Origin: GCA-002708315 sp963676635
GTDB taxonomy: Bacteria > Bacteroidota > Bacteroidia > Bacteroidales > F082
DNA: 64,000 nt
Direction: 5' to 3'
Assembly: GCA_963676635.1 (NCBI GenBank)
Contig: OY781105.1
Coordinates: forward strand, 1,426,001 to 1,490,000
A program made the translations under genes and the position numbers. Position 1 is the first letter of the stretch. Each line of letters starts with the position of its first letter. Shown piece after piece: positions 33,002 to 42,794 of the stretch. The notes under the pieces were generated by a model. The model saw only the letters and a program-made list of their open reading frames with translations, searched no databases and was not told the origin of the DNA.

Positions 33002-34348
33002 TCAGGTATATTTTTCGAGTATTGAATAAATAATCTGTGTTTTTTCCTTTAGCAGATGTTTGGATCTTGCCTCGGCAAGAAACCGTAGATAAGGCTCAGT
33101 GTTTGAAGGACGTATATTAAACCACCAATTACTGAACTCTAGCCTGTAGCCATCAAAATCAAAGATACTATCAGGTGGTTCATTATCCAGAAAATATTGT
33201 ACTACCGCATTTATAGCTTCTTTCTTATCATTAATAACAAAGTTTACTTCTCCGGTATTTGCATAATCGGAGATATCTGCTATCAACCGGGATATACTCT
33301 GTCCTTTTTTTCTGAACTCCTCAACAATATTAAGCACAAGAATAGCCGCCAGCAATCCACTGTCTGAATAATAGAAATCTCTAAAGTAGTAATGACCAGC
33401 AAGCTCACCACCATAGATACCATCTACTTCCTTAAGTTTAGAAGCTCCAAATGCACGACCTACTTTCCATATATCCACAGTTGTGTTATACTTTCGCAGA
33501 AACTCCCCTACAGCCTTTGAGGTTCTTATATCCTGAACTACCTTTCCTGTTTCTTTTCTCTCGCCAAAAAAGTAATAGCCTAACAACGCTATTATTAAGT
33601 CGGGGGAGATAAACTCACCATTTTCATCAAGAAACATAACCCTGTCGGCATCGCCATCGAAGATCACTCCTATATTATATATACCTTTTTTAACCATTTG
33701 GGCTATCTGCTCTCTGTTTTCTGCCTCCAAAGGATTTGGTTCGTGAGCAGGGAAACTACCATCAGGGATTTCATTAATATATTCAGGGGCTGTGCCTAAT
33801 ATATCCTTTACAAACAGTCCTGACATGCCATTTGAACAGTCTACAGCAATTTTCAGATTATTATAATCAGTTACATATTTCTTCAAAAAGGCCAGGTAAT
33901 CATCGTTGAAAGGAAATGAAACAACACTGCCTTTTTTTTCAACAGGGACTATTTCAGCTCCTGATTCAATCATCTTTTCTATTTCACCAAGACCGTTATC
34001 ATACGCAATTGGCAGCACATCCTTACCGGAGACTTTAATGCCATTGTAATTACCCGGATTATGTGATGCTGTAATCATTACCGACCCATTGAAGTCAAAT
34101 TTCCCTGTGCCCCAATAAATCATCGGGGTTGTTGTTAATCCGGCGTCATAAACAGTAGCACCTGCATCATTAAGCCCTTCTGTTAGATTTTTAAAGATTT
34201 CATCAGAAGATAAACGCACATCACGCCCTACTAAAATCTTATCTGCTTTGAGTACTTCGGGAAGAAAGAACCCGATTTTATATATTATTTCAGGAGTCAG
34301 GTCTGTTCCCCACACACCCCTGATATCATATGCTTTAAAAGATTTCAC
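33002..34348 (-). CDS. Phosphomannomutase/phosphoglucomutase
   Basis: 448 residues starting with GTG at 34348, read from the overlapped TAGTG. Catalytic serine loop 'MITASHNPGNYNGIK', metal loop 'GVIFDGDADRVMFLD', sugar loop 'GGELAGHYYFRD' and phosphate site 'RPSNTEPYLRFL' are all present. It interconverts hexose-1- and hexose-6-phosphates (mannose/glucose), feeding nucleotide-sugar synthesis for surface glycans. It overlaps mltG by one base. Confidence 0.95.
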   Translation of the reverse strand: MKSFKAYDIRGVWGTDLTPEIIYKIGFFLPEVLKADKILVGRDVRLSSDEIFKNLTEGLNDAGATVYDAGLTTTPMIYWGTGKFDFNGSVMITASHNPGNYNGIKVSGKDVLPIAYDNGLGEIEKMIESGAEIVPVEKKGSVVSFPFNDDYLAFLKKYVTDYNNLKIAVDCSNGMSGLFVKDILGTAPEYINEIPDGSFPAHEPNPLEAENREQIAQMVKKGIYNIGVIFDGDADRVMFLDENGEFISPDLIIALLGYYFFGERKETGKVVQDIRTSKAVGEFLRKYNTTVDIWKVGRAFGASKLKEVDGIYGGELAGHYYFRDFYYSDSGLLAAILVLNIVEEFRKKGQSISRLIADISDYANTGEVNFVINDKKEAINAVVQYFLDNEPPDSIFDFDGYRLEFSNWWFNIRPSNTEPYLRFLAEARSKHLLKEKTQIIYSILEKYT

Positions 34349-35430
34349 TATTTATATATTTTCATTTTATCCAGTGCCTTTTGATATTCCCTGGCATTTT
34401 TATTATGCTGGCGTGCTGTCCGGGCAAAAACATGAGAACCGCTCATATCTGAATTAGCGCAAAAGTACAGATAGCCATCATTCCTGTAATCCAGAACCGC
34501 ATCAATTGATGAGATAGATGGTATGCATATAGGACCCGGAGGCAGTCCACCATATTTGTATGTATTATAAGGTGAATCGATATCCTTATGAATATTAAGT
34601 ACTCTCTTAACTGAGTAGTCGTTTAAAGCAAAAACCAATGTAGGATCAGCCTGTAACCGCCATCCTTTATCAAGTCTGTTAATGTACACACCAGCAATAA
34701 GGGGTTTTTCTGTATTATCATTGGTTTCTTTTTCCACGATACTTGCAAGGGTTACAATCTCAGGGATTGTCATTTCAAGATTTCTGGCTTTTTCAAGTCT
34801 GTCTCTGTTCCAAAAATTCTGATACTCCTGGTACATCCTATCGATAAAGCCATCAGCAGAGATGCTCCAGTATATCTCATAAGTATTGGGAATAAAGATA
34901 GTGCTTACAGTGTTTGGAGTAAGTCCGTATTTATTTAATCGTACAGTATCTAGTATAACATCCACAAGCATTGCCGAATCGGGCTCAATCTGCTTTCCAA
35001 CTTTTGAGGCAAGCTGGTAGATATCTCTGTTGTTATTAAAAATTACATTTACAGGCGACTGATTACCAGAGCGCAACAGGTCAACCAGCTCCTTGTTATT
35101 CATCCCGTCTTTAATAATGTACCTACCGGGTTTTATCAGTTCGGGATATTTCCTTTTCTCAGCCCACCATTTGTAATTATTACGATGAATGATAAGTCCA
35201 TTTTCAAAAAGAATAGTATTTACATTGTTAAAATCAGAACCTGTAGGGATATATATACTTACATCTTTACCATCCGGAGTCCACACATTCTTTTTGTATA
35301 CAGCCTGGTAGAACATATAAGCAACAGCAGATCCTGCAACAAGCAACAGAACTATCAGCCATACAAATATTTTTGTTTTAGTACTATTCTTTTTCTTCCT
35401 TACTCCATATTTTGAATGATAATATGCCAT
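34348..35430 (-). CDS. mltG: Endolytic murein transglycosylase MltG
   Basis: 360 residues. Cytoplasmic basic N-terminus, one TM helix ('IFVWLIVLLLVAGSAVAYMF'), a LysM-like subdomain ('DVSIYIPTGSDFNNVNTILF') and the YceG catalytic domain with 'TLASIVEKETND' (catalytic Glu), 'GVYINRLDKGWRLQADPT' and 'YNTYKYGGLPPGPICIP'. It cleaves nascent glycan strands during cell-wall synthesis. Order GNAT-mltG-pgm-DUF2279 on one strand with tight spacing. Confidence 0.96.
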   Translation of the reverse strand: MAYYHSKYGVRKKKNSTKTKIFVWLIVLLLVAGSAVAYMFYQAVYKKNVWTPDGKDVSIYIPTGSDFNNVNTILFENGLIIHRNNYKWWAEKRKYPELIKPGRYIIKDGMNNKELVDLLRSGNQSPVNVIFNNNRDIYQLASKVGKQIEPDSAMLVDVILDTVRLNKYGLTPNTVSTIFIPNTYEIYWSISADGFIDRMYQEYQNFWNRDRLEKARNLEMTIPEIVTLASIVEKETNDNTEKPLIAGVYINRLDKGWRLQADPTLVFALNDYSVKRVLNIHKDIDSPYNTYKYGGLPPGPICIPSISSIDAVLDYRNDGYLYFCANSDMSGSHVFARTARQHNKNAREYQKALDKMKIYK

Positions 35431-35444
35431 TTATGTCTTAAATT

Positions 35445-35969
35445 TTATTTGCTGTTTATTAATTGATAAAAATTAACATCAATCCACTTCCCTTCCCGGA
35501 TATTCCAATCTTTTTTAACACCTGACAACTTAAATCCGGTTTTGGTAAACAGATTTATACTTGCAAAGTTATCAAAATCGATGTTACAAAAAAGCTGATG
35601 TATGTTAAGATGGTTAAATAAATAATTAATTATAATCTCAAGAGTTAACTTTGCATACCCTGACTTCCTGTAATTTTCAAGGATAGTAATACCAATACCG
35701 CACCTTCTGTTATGTGCATCGAAATCAAAAACATCAACAATTCCAACTTTTTTTGGATTTTCATCCATCAACTCAATTACCAGTCGTAATTGTTTAGCCT
35801 GATAAATATCCTTTTCTGCCGAAAGCACATATTGTTCAATGTCGAACATTGAAAAAGGATTATGTGTATTGCTAACATTCCAGAGGCCTGTATCATTCTC
35901 CAGTGAGAAGATAAACTCAATGTCGTCAGGTTCCGGGGCCCGTAGTTTTATGTTTTCCTTTGTCAGCAT
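35445..35969 (-). CDS. GNAT family N-acetyltransferase (RimJ/SpeG-like)
   Basis: 174 residues. 'LRAPEPDDIEFIFSLENDTG' start, acetyl-CoA site 'RRCGIGITILENYRKSGYAK' and 'LFNHLNIHQLFCNIDFDNFA', then 'LFTKTGFKLSGVKKDW'. It acetylates an amine on a protein or polyamine; the substrate is unknown. 14 bases upstream of mltG, probably the first gene of that operon. Confidence 0.88.
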   Translation of the reverse strand: MLTKENIKLRAPEPDDIEFIFSLENDTGLWNVSNTHNPFSMFDIEQYVLSAEKDIYQAKQLRLVIELMDENPKKVGIVDVFDFDAHNRRCGIGITILENYRKSGYAKLTLEIIINYLFNHLNIHQLFCNIDFDNFASINLFTKTGFKLSGVKKDWNIREGKWIDVNFYQLINSK

Positions 35970-35997
35970 AATTCATATTTTAAGGCGTTAAAGTTAA

Positions 35998-36048
35998 TGA
36001 TTTTTCAATGTCCCTTTCATTATTCATTCTTCATTCTTCATTCTTTTC
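35998..36048. repeat. 7-nt TTCATTC minisatellite
   Basis: Five or six 7-nt TTCATTA/TTCATTC units after 'AATGTCCCTTTCA', the same unit as in the 180-bp tandem repeat. Confidence 0.7.
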
Positions 36049-36112
36049 ATCTCATTATTAACAAATATGCAGTTATTTACATGCAATAAAGTGTTAATTC
36101 TAATAAAATTAG

Positions 36113-36120
36113 TAAGTTTG
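36113..36120 (+). promoter_or_regulatory. -7 box of the gingipain-like gene
   Basis: TAAGTTTG matches TAnnTTTG, about 105 bases before the ATG, leaving a long untranslated leader. No TTG at -33 spacing. Confidence 0.45.
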
Positions 36121-36224
36121 GCTCGCAAATAGCAACGCTTTTCAGATTAACATTGTCTGTATTTCTATATGCTTTATTTTGAAAAGCAAATAAATTAATT
36201 GACTTCATCAAAACACAATTACAC

Positions 36225-39200
36225 ATGAGAAAAATTTATACGTTTCGATTAGTCCTGGCGCTGATTACAATCCTTATTTCATCCGGATTATCAGCACAGA
36301 ACAAGGTTACCTATGACAATTCCTGGGGAAAGCAGGGTTTAACTGTGAAACAGGAAGATAAATCAGGATTGGTGTTAACCAGTTCTGTAAGGTCATATAC
36401 CCTTACTGACCAAACGATAAACAAAACAGCTATGAAAACACTCACAACTCCGGGTGTTTTGCTTCAGAATAACGAAGGTGCTCCAAACCTTCCTGTTTTC
36501 AGTCATTACATTGCAGTACCACAGGGGGCAAAAGTAAAAGCTGTTATCAGTAAAATGAAAACAGAGTCGGTGAATGATATAGCTATCAGTCCTTCGCCTG
36601 TTATCCCTAAGGATGATGACAATACTCCTCTTGTGTATTACAAAGATCAAAAGATATATAACAGTAATAAACTGTATCCTGAAAATATTGTAACTATCTC
36701 CGGTCAGCAACAAATAAGAGGAATGGATGTTGTTATGATAGGTGTATCACCTTTTCAATATAACCCTGTTACCAAAGAATTGATTGTAAATCATGATATT
36801 GAAATAGAGATTGTATTTGAAGGTGGTAATGGCACTTTTGGTGATAACAGACTCAGAAGTCGCTGGTGGGATCCTATTATTAAAGATGCTGTTCTGAACA
36901 GTAATGAAATTCCTGAGATTACAACACAAAATCGCAGCTCCAGAAGTACAGGCTGTGAGTATCTGATTGTTGTGCCTGATGATGATGTTTATATACAATG
37001 GGCTGACTCACTTAAAGCGTTCAGAAATCAACAGGGTATTCTTACTGATGTTGTTACAACAACTGAAATTGGTGGCAACACTGTTACTGCCATCGAAAAT
37101 TATATTGATGTTGCTTATTACACATGGGATATTCCACCTGCTGCAATTCTGTTAATGGCCGACTACGGAGAATCTGGAAGCAGAATTATCTCACCTATCT
37201 ATGACAATTATTGCGCTTCTGATAATATGTTTGCTGATGTTGACGGCGATTATCTTCCGGATATTATCCTTGCCAGGATGACTGCCCAGAATGAAGAACA
37301 TCTTGAAACTTTTGTTACTAAAGTTCTGAATTATGAAAGAAACCCTCCTGTTAACTCTGATTTTTACGATCATCCAATAACAGCTCTGGGCTGGCAAACT
37401 GAAAGATGGTTCCAGATATGTTCAGAAACTGTTGGTGGCTATTTCAAAAATGTTCAGGATAAAAATCCTGTTCGTATTAATGAAGTATATGATGGTAACC
37501 CTACTGTAGATCCATGGTCTACTGCCCAGAATACTAATGAAGTAATGGAGTATTTTGGTCCTGATGGCCTTGGATACATTCCTGCAACTCCTTCTGAACT
37601 CGGTAACTGGGAAGGTGGCTCAGCTTCTGATATTAACAATGCTATTAACAACGGTGCGTTTATCCTACAGCATCGCGACCACGGTTCAACGGCAGGCTGG
37701 GGCGAGCCAAGCTATAGTACAGGAAGCATAAACTCTCTTACTAACGATCAGCTTATTTTTGTATTCTCTATTAATTGTCTTACTGGTAAGTTTAATTCTC
37801 CAGAAGAGTGCTTTGCTGAGAAATTCCATCGCTATACATACGATGGGCACAATTCAGGTGCGCTTGGGTTAACTGCTGCTTCTGAGGTTAGCTATTCGTT
37901 TGTTAATGATGCTTATGTTTGGGGATTGTATGACAATATGTGGACAGACTTCATGCCCGATTATGGCACTACTCCTGAGTCAAGAGATGTCCTTCCTGCA
38001 TTTGGTAATGCCGCTGGTAAATACTTTCTTGAACAATCATCATGGCCGTATAATACATCCAACAAGGAAGTAACATACAACCTGTTTCATCATCATGGCG
38101 ATGCATTCACTACTGTTTATTCTGAGGTGCCACAATACCTCACTGTTGTGCATGAACAGGGAATTCTGGCTGGAGAAACAACTTTTACAGTTTCAGCTGA
38201 TGAAGGATCACTCATTGCGCTAACAGTAAATAATGTTATCATAGGAACTGCTGAAGGTACGGGATCTCCTGTGGATATTACAATCGATCCTCAATATCCT
38301 CCTGATAATATTCTGGTTACTGTTACTAAACAAAATTATTTCAGATATAGCTCACAAGTAAATGTTGTGCCTCCTGAGGGTCCTTATGTAATTTACAATG
38401 ATGTTGTTATTAACAACACTACTGGAATGCTTACAACCGGTGAAACAGAAGATGCTACAATTATTGTTAAAAATATTGGTGTTGAAGATGGTGACAATAT
38501 TAATGTAACCATAAGCACTGAGGATGAATATATAACTCTTGTAAACAATACTGCTGATTATGGCACAATCCCTGCCGGAGAAACTGCTCCGGGTGAAGGA
38601 TACACATGGGAAGTTTCTAACATCCTGCCCGATATGCATAATGTTGTTTTCAATGTAACAGCTACTGACGGTAATGATGTATGGGAATCAAGCATGATGA
38701 TAATGGGCCATGCTCCTCTGTTGTCAGTGGGGTCTCTTACTATCGACGATAGCGAATCGGGTAATGGTAACGGACGTATTGATCCGGGTGAAACTCTCGA
38801 CTTGATTGTCTCCACAAATAATGAGGGCTCATCTGTTGCTTCTGATGCACTGGCTGTAATAACCTCAGGCAGCGCATTTGTTGAGATAATTAACAGCTCA
38901 TATGATATTGGTGATATTAATGCCGGTGGTACGCTTGATGCAGTGTTTACTATTCATGTTGCTGAAGAAACACCACTGGGTTTCTTCCTGGATTTTGAAT
39001 TTGCTGTTAGCTCTGGTGAATATAGTGCTGAAGCTGTATTCTCAAGGAAAGCAGGAATTATTGTAGAAGACTGGGAAACTGGCACTATGACAAAGTTCAA
39101 CTGGCAAACTGGAGGAAATACAACATGGGGTGTTTCTACCACAGAGCCTTATGAAGGTGTTTATTGCAATGCTTCAGGCGAGATGGACGACCAGAACTCT

Positions 39201-40526
39201 ACATGGATGTCTATCGTTTATGAAGCTGCTTCTGATGATAGTCTGTCATACTGGGTTTATGTTAGTTCAGAGGAAAATTATGATTTGTTTACTTTCTATC
39301 TTGATGGGGTTCCTAAAACTATCCTTTCGGGAGAAATTGGATGGACTTATATGTCATATCCTGTTTCCGCAGGACCACACCTGTTTAAATGGCAATACAG
39401 TAAGGATGTAAGCCAATCTTCTGGCGAAGACTGTGCACGTGTGGACTTTATTAATCTGCCTACTCCTTTAATAACAACTGTTTTTGCTGGCAGCGATGCA
39501 GATAAGTGTGAATCTGCCCCAATTGAATGTAATGGCACCGTAACTAATTGTACATCTGTTGAATGGAATGCAATTGGTGATGGCTCATTCGATAGTCCGG
39601 AAAACTTAAATGCTGTGTATACTCCCGGAAATATTGATCTTGCTTCAGGCAATGTAAGCCTTGTCCTCACTGGTTATGGCACAGGAACTAATATGTCTGA
39701 TACTGTTACTTATACTTTAATATCCTCCCCTGTTGTAAATGCAGGTGGCCCTCTGTCGGTTTGCGGTAGCAATGACATTGTACTCGATCAGGCCAGTGCT
39801 GAAAACTATAACACTCTGTACTGGACTACTGATGGTGATGGTATGTTTGATGATGATCAGCTGGTTAATCCTGTTTACACTCCTGGTGAAAATGATATCA
39901 CAAACGGAGGCGTTGTGCTTTCTATGATTGCCAGAGGATCTGAAATATGTGGTGATATCGTTGACGAAGCGCAAATAACCATTATGCAAACAGCCACCGT
40001 TGATGCGGGAGCTGATGCTGATATCTGCCCTATGCTTACTTACACCATTGAAGATGCTCACGCAGCTGATTATAATACAGTAATGTGGACAACATCCGGT
40101 GACGGTAACTTCGACGACGCTACTAACATCAACGCTACATATATACCTGGTGATAATGATAAAGAGATTAAAGAAGTTACTCTTACCCTTACTGCTACTA
40201 ACATGACTGAGTGTCCGGAAGTAACAGATGAGATGGTTCTTACTCTTAACTGCACGGATATTGCTGAAGCATCTGAAAACACAAAACTGCTGATCTTCCC
40301 TAATCCGAATAACGGAGAATTCTTCCTGAGTCTGGAAAGTTCTGTTAAAGATCAGGTTGATATAGCAATCTATAATGCACAAGGTATGATTGTATACTTA
40401 ACCAAAGACATTGATATAAATTCTGAGTACTCATCCAAATTAAAAATGGATGTGGAACCTGGAATTTATACTGTTAAAGCTACAGGCAGCAAATTTATTG
40501 CATTAAGCAAGTTTGTTGTAAGATAG
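36225..40526 (+). CDS. Gingipain-like C25 cysteine protease, T9SS secreted
   Basis: 1433 residues. Signal peptide 'VLALITILISSGLSAQ', a C25 propeptide (~30-230), then the peptidase domain (~240-640) starting 'CEYLIVVPDDDVYIQWADSL', with catalytic H486 in 'HRDHGSTAGWG' and C518 in 'VFSINCLTG'. Beta-sandwich domains follow (~650-1080), then three related modules of ~85 residues with 'WNAIGDGSFDSPENLNAVYT', 'WTTDGDGMFDDDQLVNPVYT' and 'WTTSGDGNFDDATNINATYI'. A T9SS type A sorting domain ends the protein ('LLIFPNPNNGEF' to 'LSKFVVR'). Exported to the cell surface or medium. A hairpin terminator follows. Confidence 0.95.
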   Translation: MRKIYTFRLVLALITILISSGLSAQNKVTYDNSWGKQGLTVKQEDKSGLVLTSSVRSYTLTDQTINKTAMKTLTTPGVLLQNNEGAPNLPVFSHYIAVPQGAKVKAVISKMKTESVNDIAISPSPVIPKDDDNTPLVYYKDQKIYNSNKLYPENIVTISGQQQIRGMDVVMIGVSPFQYNPVTKELIVNHDIEIEIVFEGGNGTFGDNRLRSRWWDPIIKDAVLNSNEIPEITTQNRSSRSTGCEYLIVVPDDDVYIQWADSLKAFRNQQGILTDVVTTTEIGGNTVTAIENYIDVAYYTWDIPPAAILLMADYGESGSRIISPIYDNYCASDNMFADVDGDYLPDIILARMTAQNEEHLETFVTKVLNYERNPPVNSDFYDHPITALGWQTERWFQICSETVGGYFKNVQDKNPVRINEVYDGNPTVDPWSTAQNTNEVMEYFGPDGLGYIPATPSELGNWEGGSASDINNAINNGAFILQHRDHGSTAGWGEPSYSTGSINSLTNDQLIFVFSINCLTGKFNSPEECFAEKFHRYTYDGHNSGALGLTAASEVSYSFVNDAYVWGLYDNMWTDFMPDYGTTPESRDVLPAFGNAAGKYFLEQSSWPYNTSNKEVTYNLFHHHGDAFTTVYSEVPQYLTVVHEQGILAGETTFTVSADEGSLIALTVNNVIIGTAEGTGSPVDITIDPQYPPDNILVTVTKQNYFRYSSQVNVVPPEGPYVIYNDVVINNTTGMLTTGETEDATIIVKNIGVEDGDNINVTISTEDEYITLVNNTADYGTIPAGETAPGEGYTWEVSNILPDMHNVVFNVTATDGNDVWESSMMIMGHAPLLSVGSLTIDDSESGNGNGRIDPGETLDLIVSTNNEGSSVASDALAVITSGSAFVEIINSSYDIGDINAGGTLDAVFTIHVAEETPLGFFLDFEFAVSSGEYSAEAVFSRKAGIIVEDWETGTMTKFNWQTGGNTTWGVSTTEPYEGVYCNASGEMDDQNSTWMSIVYEAASDDSLSYWVYVSSEENYDLFTFYLDGVPKTILSGEIGWTYMSYPVSAGPHLFKWQYSKDVSQSSGEDCARVDFINLPTPLITTVFAGSDADKCESAPIECNGTVTNCTSVEWNAIGDGSFDSPENLNAVYTPGNIDLASGNVSLVLTGYGTGTNMSDTVTYTLISSPVVNAGGPLSVCGSNDIVLDQASAENYNTLYWTTDGDGMFDDDQLVNPVYTPGENDITNGGVVLSMIARGSEICGDIVDEAQITIMQTATVDAGADADICPMLTYTIEDAHAADYNTVMWTTSGDGNFDDATNINATYIPGDNDKEIKEVTLTLTATNMTECPEVTDEMVLTLNCTDIAEASENTKLLIFPNPNNGEFFLSLESSVKDQVDIAIYNAQGMIVYLTKDIDINSEYSSKLKMDVEPGIYTVKATGSKFIALSKFVVR

Positions 40527-40539
40527 TATTATTTCAATC

Positions 40540-40572
40540 TCCTCCTGCTATGCCTGAGGTATAGCAGGAGGA
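40540..40572 (+). terminator. Terminator of the gingipain-like gene
   Basis: A perfect 12-bp stem TCCTCCTGCTAT (40540-40551) / ATAGCAGGAGGA (40561-40572), 9-nt loop, followed by ATTTTATT, 13 bases after the stop codon. Confidence 0.88.
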
Positions 40573-40645
40573 ATTTTATTACATCACACACCAAAAACCT
40601 ATTAATATTTAAGCAAACCTTATCCAAGCAATTATCCACTTTCAT

Positions 40646-40822
40646 AAATTATCACCTGTGCCGTCACTCGTTATCACCTGTGTAATCACCCATTTTCTCT
40701 TGTGTAATCACCCATTTTCTCTTGTGTTATCACTCATTTTCTCTTGTGTTATCAGTATTCTGATGCGCATCAGGATTGATTCTGATGCGCATCAGGATTG
40801 TTTTTGATGCGCATCAGAATAT
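40646..40822 (+). repeat. 22-nt period array C (dyad GATGCGCATC), eight units
   Basis: Five CTTGTGT-core units have their TGTG at 40657, 40679, 40701, 40723 and 40745; the best three read TTTTCTCTTGTGTAATCAC or close to it. Three GATGCGCATC dyads follow at 40762, 40784 and 40806, with axes at 40767, 40789 and 40811. All steps are exactly 22 nt, including the step from the last CTTGTGT unit to the first dyad. It lies between the gingipain terminator and the argS promoter. Confidence 0.93.
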
Positions 40823-40958
40823 TAATACGTCAGCACATAATACCTAATTACTGAAAAGGAAATTTAACATCAGAGCTCACCTCTATTGCATTTTTACTAA
40901 GGCACAAAGTAACATCCTTGCAATCTCTGATCTCTCCTTCATCATTTACTTTTTTTTC

Positions 40959-40966
40959 TACTTTTG
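40959..40966 (+). promoter_or_regulatory. -7 box of argS
   Basis: TACTTTTG matches TAnnTTTG. A start site about 5-8 bases downstream would place the ATG at 40990 in a short leader and rules out the upstream in-frame ATG/TTG at 40918 as the start. Confidence 0.6.
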
Positions 40967-40989
40967 CAGCACAAAAAATACTAGTAGAG

Positions 40990-42777
40990 ATGATAGAGAA
41001 ATTAATCATACAAAATCTTCAGAAAGCCATAAAAGAGCTTTATAATCACGACGTTGCTAACAATTTGCTTCAGGTACAAAAAACCAGGACAGAGTTCGTA
41101 GGTGACATAACAATTGTTGTTTTCCCACTGCTTAAGATTTCAAGGAGTAATCCTGAACAAACAGCAACTGCCATTGGAGATTATATGATTAAACATGTGG
41201 ATGATATTGAAGATTACAATATTATAAAAGGATTCCTTAACTTATCAATCTCAGATAATTACTGGAAAGATTTCTTTGTTAATAATAAATCCAACAAATA
41301 TTTTGGCAGTAAAGAAGTAGATGACAACAATCCGGTTGTAATCGAATACTCATCGCCAAACACAAATAAACCACTGCATCTAGGGCACATACGTAATAAT
41401 CTGCTTGGATGGAGTGTTGCTGAAATATTAAAAAACAACGGAACAAACGTAAAAAAGGTAAACCTTGTTAACGACCGCGGCATTCATATCTGTAAGTCTA
41501 TGCTGGCCTGGAAATTATGGGGCAACAACACAACTCCTGAGTCGGAAAATATAAAAGGAGACAAATTTGTGGGCGACTATTATGTGCTTTTTGACAAGAA
41601 CAACAAGGAACAAATAGCAAAATTGGTTTCTAACGGAGTTGATAAAGACGAAGCGTCGAAAAATACAGATCTTTTAAAAGAAGCTAAGTCAATGCTTGTT
41701 AAATGGGAAAGGGACGACAGTGAAATCAGAGACTTATGGACAAAAATGAATTCATGGGTTTATTCAGGAATGAATGCCACTTATGAAAGAATGGGCGTTG
41801 ACTTCAACAAAATATACTATGAATCAGACACCTATTTACTGGGCAAGTCGCTGGTTGAAGAGGGGCTTACAAAAGGTATCTTTTTCAAGAAAGAAGATGG
41901 CTCTGTATGGTGCGACTTAACAGATGAAGGTCTGGATGAGAAACTTCTGTTAAGAGCTGACGGCACATCAGTATATATGACACAAGATCTGGGAACAGCC
42001 CAATTGCGCTACGATGATTACACACCTTCTGAGCTGGTGTATGTAGTAGGCAACGAACAGAATTACCATTTCGATGTGCTAAAGATCATCCTTAAAAAAC
42101 TTGGCAAGTCATGGGCTGAACATATAACACACCTGAGCTACGGCATGGTTGAGCTGCCTCATGGAAAGATGAAATCCCGCGAAGGCACAGTAGTTGATGC
42201 TGATGATCTTATGGATGAAATGTACAACACAGCCAAAAGCACCTCAGAGGAACTGGGAAAATTTAATGATATAAGTAAGGAGGAAGCTCATAATCTGTAT
42301 AATATGCTTAGTCTGGGCGCACTCAAATACTTCATTCTTAAAGTGGACCCACGTAAAACCATGACTTTCAACCCCGAAGAATCCATTGACTTTAACGGCA
42401 ACACAGGACCATTTATCCAGTACACACATGCAAGAATACGGTCAGTATTGAGGAAAGCTGAAGAACAAGGCCTTTCAATGGACATCACCAAAGAAATAAT
42501 ACCACAGCTTGATCCTAAGGAGAAAGACCTTCTTAAGCTATTATATGAATATCCGGTTATTACAGAGCAAGCTGCCAATGCCATGAGTCCGGCTACTATT
42601 GCCGGTTTTGCGTACGATCTGGCAAAAGAATACAACCAGTTCTATCATGACCTTACAATTCTTAAAGAAGAAGATCCTAATCATCGATCATTCAGAATTG
42701 CACTGTCTGCATTTGTTGCAACAACATTAAAATCAGCAATGGGATTGCTGGGAATCAGCGTACCTGAGAGAATGTAA
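40990..42777 (+). CDS. argS: Arginyl-tRNA synthetase
   Basis: 595 residues from the ATG at 40990, chosen because the promoter lies between it and the upstream start. N-terminal Arg-tRNA binding domain (~1-100), class I HIGH motif as HLGH (residues 130-133) in 'SSPNTNKPLHLGHIRNN', KMSK region as GKMKSREG (392-399), and the DALR anticodon-binding domain from ~475 ('QYTHARIRSVLRKAEEQ'). Charges tRNA-Arg in the cytoplasm. rlmD follows 17 bases later. Confidence 0.97.
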   Translation: MIEKLIIQNLQKAIKELYNHDVANNLLQVQKTRTEFVGDITIVVFPLLKISRSNPEQTATAIGDYMIKHVDDIEDYNIIKGFLNLSISDNYWKDFFVNNKSNKYFGSKEVDDNNPVVIEYSSPNTNKPLHLGHIRNNLLGWSVAEILKNNGTNVKKVNLVNDRGIHICKSMLAWKLWGNNTTPESENIKGDKFVGDYYVLFDKNNKEQIAKLVSNGVDKDEASKNTDLLKEAKSMLVKWERDDSEIRDLWTKMNSWVYSGMNATYERMGVDFNKIYYESDTYLLGKSLVEEGLTKGIFFKKEDGSVWCDLTDEGLDEKLLLRADGTSVYMTQDLGTAQLRYDDYTPSELVYVVGNEQNYHFDVLKIILKKLGKSWAEHITHLSYGMVELPHGKMKSREGTVVDADDLMDEMYNTAKSTSEELGKFNDISKEEAHNLYNMLSLGALKYFILKVDPRKTMTFNPEESIDFNGNTGPFIQYTHARIRSVLRKAEEQGLSMDITKEIIPQLDPKEKDLLKLLYEYPVITEQAANAMSPATIAGFAYDLAKEYNQFYHDLTILKEEDPNHRSFRIALSAFVATTLKSAMGLLGISVPERM

Positions 42778-42794
42778 CCTAAAACACAACTATT

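Noticed and set aside
39717..40382. 221-codon minus-strand ORF
   Set aside because: Antisense to the module region of the gingipain-like gene; reading frame caused by its codon bias.
40646..40822. CRISPR array
   Set aside because: The period is 22 nt with no constant repeat/variable spacer pattern of CRISPR length, half of the units are dyads, and no cas genes are present.
40918..40989. Longer N-terminus for ArgS
   Set aside because: The added residues read through the likely -7 box at 40959-40966, so they would be upstream of the transcript start.
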